In this document: piece by piece, positions 4,397-6,800 of the stretch
Layout of the letters: each line of letters begins with the position of its first letter
Numbering within the stretch: position 1 is the first letter of the stretch
Assembly: GCA_021781255.1 (NCBI GenBank)
Contig: JAJXXG010001069.1
Location: 1 to 6,800, forward strand
Length of the DNA stretch: 6,800 bases
Source of the DNA: Acidobacteriota bacterium
GTDB lineage: Bacteria; Acidobacteriota; Terriglobia; Terriglobales; Acidobacteriaceae
Direction: 5' to 3'
Made by a program: the position numbers and the translations under genes
The notes under the pieces: model-generated
Told to the model about the DNA's origin: nothing
What the model saw: only the letters and a program-made list of their open reading frames with translations
Database searches by the model: none

Positions 4397-6565
4397 TTGC
4401 ACAGCAACAAGATTGAGAAAATACAACTCGTTGTCCTCGTGCTGCTGGTGATGGGATGGGCTGTGGGCAGGACGTGCGCTTGGGCGGATCAAAACTATTC
4501 GCAGCAGGTGTTTTTTGAGAACAGCCTTTCACCGGACAACTATTTCTACAGCAGCGGACGCGCGAGCGCTCCCAGCACGCTGCGGCTGATGGATGGCAAA
4601 TTGCCCATCGAAACCTCCACGTTTGTGAGCGCGCCGAACGCACTGAAGTTGCAATGGGATTCGATGCCGACCGGGGGATGGTCAGTGGAAGTGCGCCTGT
4701 ATGAGTGGCGCAACCGGACGGTGAATTTTCCGGGTTCCGATCTGTGGATCTGGGTCTGCGCGCCGCAAGGGATGCAGGCGAAGGCGCTGCCCAAACTCGC
4801 GCTGCGCGACACGGACCGCAATTTTACCGAACCACTGGATATGGGAGGATTCGCTCGGGATCTAGCGCCCGGAAAATGGACGCGCGTGCGCATTCCGCTG
4901 GCTGCGTTTCGTTCTGCTTCAGTGCATGCGTTTTCGCCGCGCCGGTTGAACACGCTTGTGTTCGTACAGGGTGAGGCGGACTCTACGCAGCACGCATTGC
5001 TGCTTGACGATATCCGCATCGAGAACGAGCCCGCCGCGCGGCCGGCTGCTCCGCCTACGCCGCAGGAGGTGCAGGCGAAAGGATATGAACGGCACATTGA
5101 CATTAAATGGAAGCCGGTTGAGGACGCAGGCTTTGCGCAGTATGTCATCTATCGGTCGATCAACGGCGCGGCCTTTGAGCCGATTGGCGTGCAACGGCCG
5201 GGCGTGAACCGCTTTTGCGATTACACGGGCAACCCACACATGAAGGCTTCCTATCGCGTCACAGCGCGCACCTCTGCGCTTGTTGAGTCGCAGCCATCCG
5301 CGGAGGCAAGCGCCTCGACGCATCCCATGACGGATGACGAGCTGCTGACGATGGTCGAGGAGGCGGGCTTTCGCTATTACTGGGAGGCGGCTGAGCCACA
5401 CTCCGGCATGACCCGCGAAAACACGCCCGGGAATGACGACATCATCGCGCTGGGTGCGAGCGGCTTTGGCGTGATGGCCATGGTGGTGGGCGCGGACCGC
5501 GGCTTTGTGACGCACCAGGAGGCCGTGGAACGGCTGCTGAGGATTACCGGCTTTCTGGAGACGGCAGATCGCTACCACGGAGCGTGGCCGCACTTTCTGA
5601 GCGGCAGTACGGGCCGCAGGCTACCTGTCTTCGACCAGTATGACAATGGTGCCGACCTGGTGGAAACGTCGTTCCTGATGGAAGGGCTGCTGACGGCGCG
5701 GCAATATTTCAAGAACGACGGGCCGCAAGGGCGAGAACTATATGAGCGCATCACGAAGCTGTGGGAAGGCGTGGAGTGGAACTGGTTTCGCGGCATGCCG
5801 ACGCGGGATGCGCTCTATTGGCATTGGTCACCGGAGTACTCGTTCCACATTGCCAATCGGCTGACGGGATGGAATGAAGTGATGGCCACCTATCTTGAAG
5901 CCATTGCTTCGCCGACGCATGGCATTCCCGCGAGCGACTACTACAGCGGGTGGGTTGGCGAGGGCATCGGAAACAAGTACGCCAATGGGAAGAGCTATTA
6001 CGGCATCAAGCTGGATGTGGGCGGCGGGACCGGCGGGCCGCTGTTCTTCACCGACTACTCGTTCATGGGCTTTGATCCGCACAAGTTGAACGACCGCTTC
6101 ACGAATTACTTTGAGCAGAACCAGCATCTGGCGCAGATCAATCAGGCGTATTGCATCCAGAATCCCGGCAAGTGGAGGGGCTACGGGGCGGATACCTGGG
6201 GACTGACGGCAGTGGATGGTCCGGAGGGCTACGTGCCCTACGAGCCGACGAAGGGCCTGGATGACGGCACGATTGCGCCTACGGGAGCCGTCAGCGCCAT
6301 GGTTTACACGCCAGAGCAGTCGATGGCTGCGTTGCGCCATTTCTATCGCGACCTGGGCGCGCAGGTGTGGGACATCTATGGTTTTCGCGATGCCTTCAAC
6401 CTGCAGCGCAACTGGTATTCGGGCATCACGATGGGGCTGAACCAGGCGCCGATGACGGTGATGATTGAGAATCATCGCACAGGGCTCGTCTGGCGGAACT
6501 TCATGGCGAACCCTGAGGTTCAGCCGCTGCTGCAGAAGCTTGCGGCTGCGTCGCAAACGCATTGA
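4397..6565 (+). CDS. Secreted GH144-like glycosidase (PF10091), likely endo-beta-1,2-glucanase
   Basis: 722 aa from the preferred TTG. Residues 1-30 form a signal peptide (basic HSNKIEK, hydrophobic LVVLVLLVMGWAVG, cleavage likely after CAWA). Residues about 31-212 look like a beta-sandwich, galactose-binding-like module ending in LLLDDIRIEN. Residues about 217-308 are FnIII-like (PPTPQEVQAKGYERHIDIKW, YVIYRSINGAAFEPIG, ASYRVTAR). The catalytic domain (about 311-720) has FRYYWEAAEPHSGMTRE, YDNGADLVETSFLMEGLL, YWHWSPEYSFHIAN (474-487), GGGTGGPLFFTDYSF (541-555), DDGTIAPTGAVSAM and LNQAPMTVMIENHRTG, typical of PF10091 proteins. The acidic cluster Asp416, Asp420, Glu423 and the Glu494 of GWNE are candidate active-site residues, from memory of the family. 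GH144 members cleave beta-1,2-glucan to sophoro-oligosaccharides, but many annotated members are untested. The stop is tandem (TGATAG). Fold and secretion are confident; exact substrate is not. Confidence 0.88.
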   Translation: MHSNKIEKIQLVVLVLLVMGWAVGRTCAWADQNYSQQVFFENSLSPDNYFYSSGRASAPSTLRLMDGKLPIETSTFVSAPNALKLQWDSMPTGGWSVEVRLYEWRNRTVNFPGSDLWIWVCAPQGMQAKALPKLALRDTDRNFTEPLDMGGFARDLAPGKWTRVRIPLAAFRSASVHAFSPRRLNTLVFVQGEADSTQHALLLDDIRIENEPAARPAAPPTPQEVQAKGYERHIDIKWKPVEDAGFAQYVIYRSINGAAFEPIGVQRPGVNRFCDYTGNPHMKASYRVTARTSALVESQPSAEASASTHPMTDDELLTMVEEAGFRYYWEAAEPHSGMTRENTPGNDDIIALGASGFGVMAMVVGADRGFVTHQEAVERLLRITGFLETADRYHGAWPHFLSGSTGRRLPVFDQYDNGADLVETSFLMEGLLTARQYFKNDGPQGRELYERITKLWEGVEWNWFRGMPTRDALYWHWSPEYSFHIANRLTGWNEVMATYLEAIASPTHGIPASDYYSGWVGEGIGNKYANGKSYYGIKLDVGGGTGGPLFFTDYSFMGFDPHKLNDRFTNYFEQNQHLAQINQAYCIQNPGKWRGYGADTWGLTAVDGPEGYVPYEPTKGLDDGTIAPTGAVSAMVYTPEQSMAALRHFYRDLGAQVWDIYGFRDAFNLQRNWYSGITMGLNQAPMTVMIENHRTGLVWRNFMANPEVQPLLQKLAAASQTH

Positions 6566-6632
6566 TAGCACTGGGCGGGCGCTGACTCATCATGCGGGAA
6601 CCGTGCCGCATTGTGACATTTGCGCACCCGCC

Positions 6633-6648
6633 TGTGTCTCGCATCACA
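6633..6648. promoter_or_regulatory. CRP/FNR-family-like site upstream of nifJ
   Basis: TGTGT-CTCGCA-TCACA matches the CRP consensus at 9 of 10 positions and is centred about 82 bases before the nifJ ATG. Placing a start at -41.5 spacing gives only a poor -10 (GAGACT, 6670-6675). A neighbouring half-match, TGTGA-CATTTG-CGCAC, is at 6612-6627. The site could also simply fold as a small hairpin in the glycosidase transcript. Confidence 0.35.
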
Positions 6649-6675
6649 GCGGCTCTCTCACTCAAGGATGAGACT

Positions 6676-6714
6676 CCTCATAGCGGTTTTTTCTCCTGCA
6701 GCCGCGCTATGAGG
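6676..6714 (+). repeat. 9-bp inverted repeat enclosing the nifJ ribosome binding site
   Basis: CCTCATAGC (6676-6684) and GCTATGAGG (6706-6714) are perfectly complementary with a 21-base loop; GCGG/CCGC inside the loop offers a competing pairing. The GAGG at the end of the right arm is the nifJ ribosome binding site, so folding would hide it. The left arm can pair instead with ATGAG at 6668-6672 (loop ACTC), followed five bases later by T6 at 6687-6692. This looks like a pair of mutually exclusive structures, but the second stem is only 5 bp. Function is inferred only from geometry. Confidence 0.4.
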
Positions 6715-6722
6715 CAAAGCGA

Positions 6723-6800
6723 ATGAGTGAGCAGAAAATGGTCATTATGGATGGGAACGAGGCTGCGGCTTCGGTAGCCTATCGTCTCGCCGAGGTTGTT
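6723..6800 (+). CDS. nifJ: Pyruvate:ferredoxin (flavodoxin) oxidoreductase, N-terminus (cut by window edge)
   Basis: Only the first 26 residues are present: an N-terminus reading MSEQKMVIMDGNEAAASVAY and then RLAEVV. The motif [IM]DGNEAAA-x-VAYR-x-x-EV opens the pyrimidine-binding (domain I) region of single-chain PFOR/NifJ enzymes, which convert pyruvate and CoA to acetyl-CoA and CO2 and reduce ferredoxin or flavodoxin. ATG at 6723 is preceded by GAGG (6711-6714) with an 8-base spacer. It lies 157 bases after the glycosidase stop on the same strand and likely has its own promoter. These enzymes carry oxygen-sensitive iron-sulfur clusters, which fits the nearby Fe2+ importer. The fragment is short, so other 2-oxoacid:ferredoxin oxidoreductase relatives are possible, but the motif strongly favours NifJ. 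Confidence 0.85.
   Translation, partial: MSEQKMVIMDGNEAAASVAYRLAEVV

Noticed and set aside
4206..4451. Possible small + strand gene of 81 codons before the glycosidase
   Set aside because: Arg-rich, no domain, poor spacing to its Shine-Dalgarno-like sequence, and it runs through the LacI-like operator into the signal peptide region in another frame.
1..6800. CRISPR array, tRNA or rRNA genes
   Set aside because: No regularly spaced repeats and no tRNA- or rRNA-like sequence was recognised on either strand.

Overview
The window (about 60% G+C by eye) looks like chromosomal DNA of a soil-type bacterium. Acidobacteriota (Terriglobia/Acidobacteriaceae-like) is my best guess, an inference from the gene mix: FeoAB, an archaeal-type (type V) fructose-1,6-bisphosphatase, a secreted GH144-like beta-glucanase, and a pyruvate:ferredoxin oxidoreductase. 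No taxonomic marker gene is present.

Layout from left to right. (1) Positions 1-117 are the 3' end of an IS5-type transposase gene on the + strand, followed by about 200 bases of non-coding junction. (2) Positions 325-2525 hold a minus-strand feoA-feoB operon for ferrous iron uptake, with the two genes overlapping by ATGA. (3) Positions 2526-2982 are a regulatory intergenic region between feoA (leftward) and fbp (rightward). It has a good feo promoter overlapped by two similar 13-bp palindromes, plus two CRP-like GTGA-N6-TCACC sites. (4) Positions 2983-4107 encode a complete type V FBP aldolase/phosphatase. (5) Positions 4108-4396 hold a strong LacI-family-like palindrome, and then a 722-aa secreted glycosidase (4397-6565) with a TTG start. 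It has a signal peptide, a beta-sandwich-like region, an FnIII-like domain and a PF10091/GH144-like catalytic domain. (6) From 6723 to the edge is the N-terminus of nifJ (PFOR), preceded by another CRP-like site and an inverted repeat that contains its ribosome binding site.

How the parts fit together (inference): Fe2+ uptake, PFOR and a gluconeogenic phosphatase would all be useful under low oxygen or during a change of carbon source. CRP-like sites occur upstream of all three units. The glycosidase appears to have separate, sugar-responsive control through a LacI-type operator. No gene here is a clearly new system. The most interesting content is regulatory: the feo control region, which also argues for a shorter FeoA than the longest reading frame, and the CRP-like site placed exactly at -41.5 of the predicted fbp promoter.
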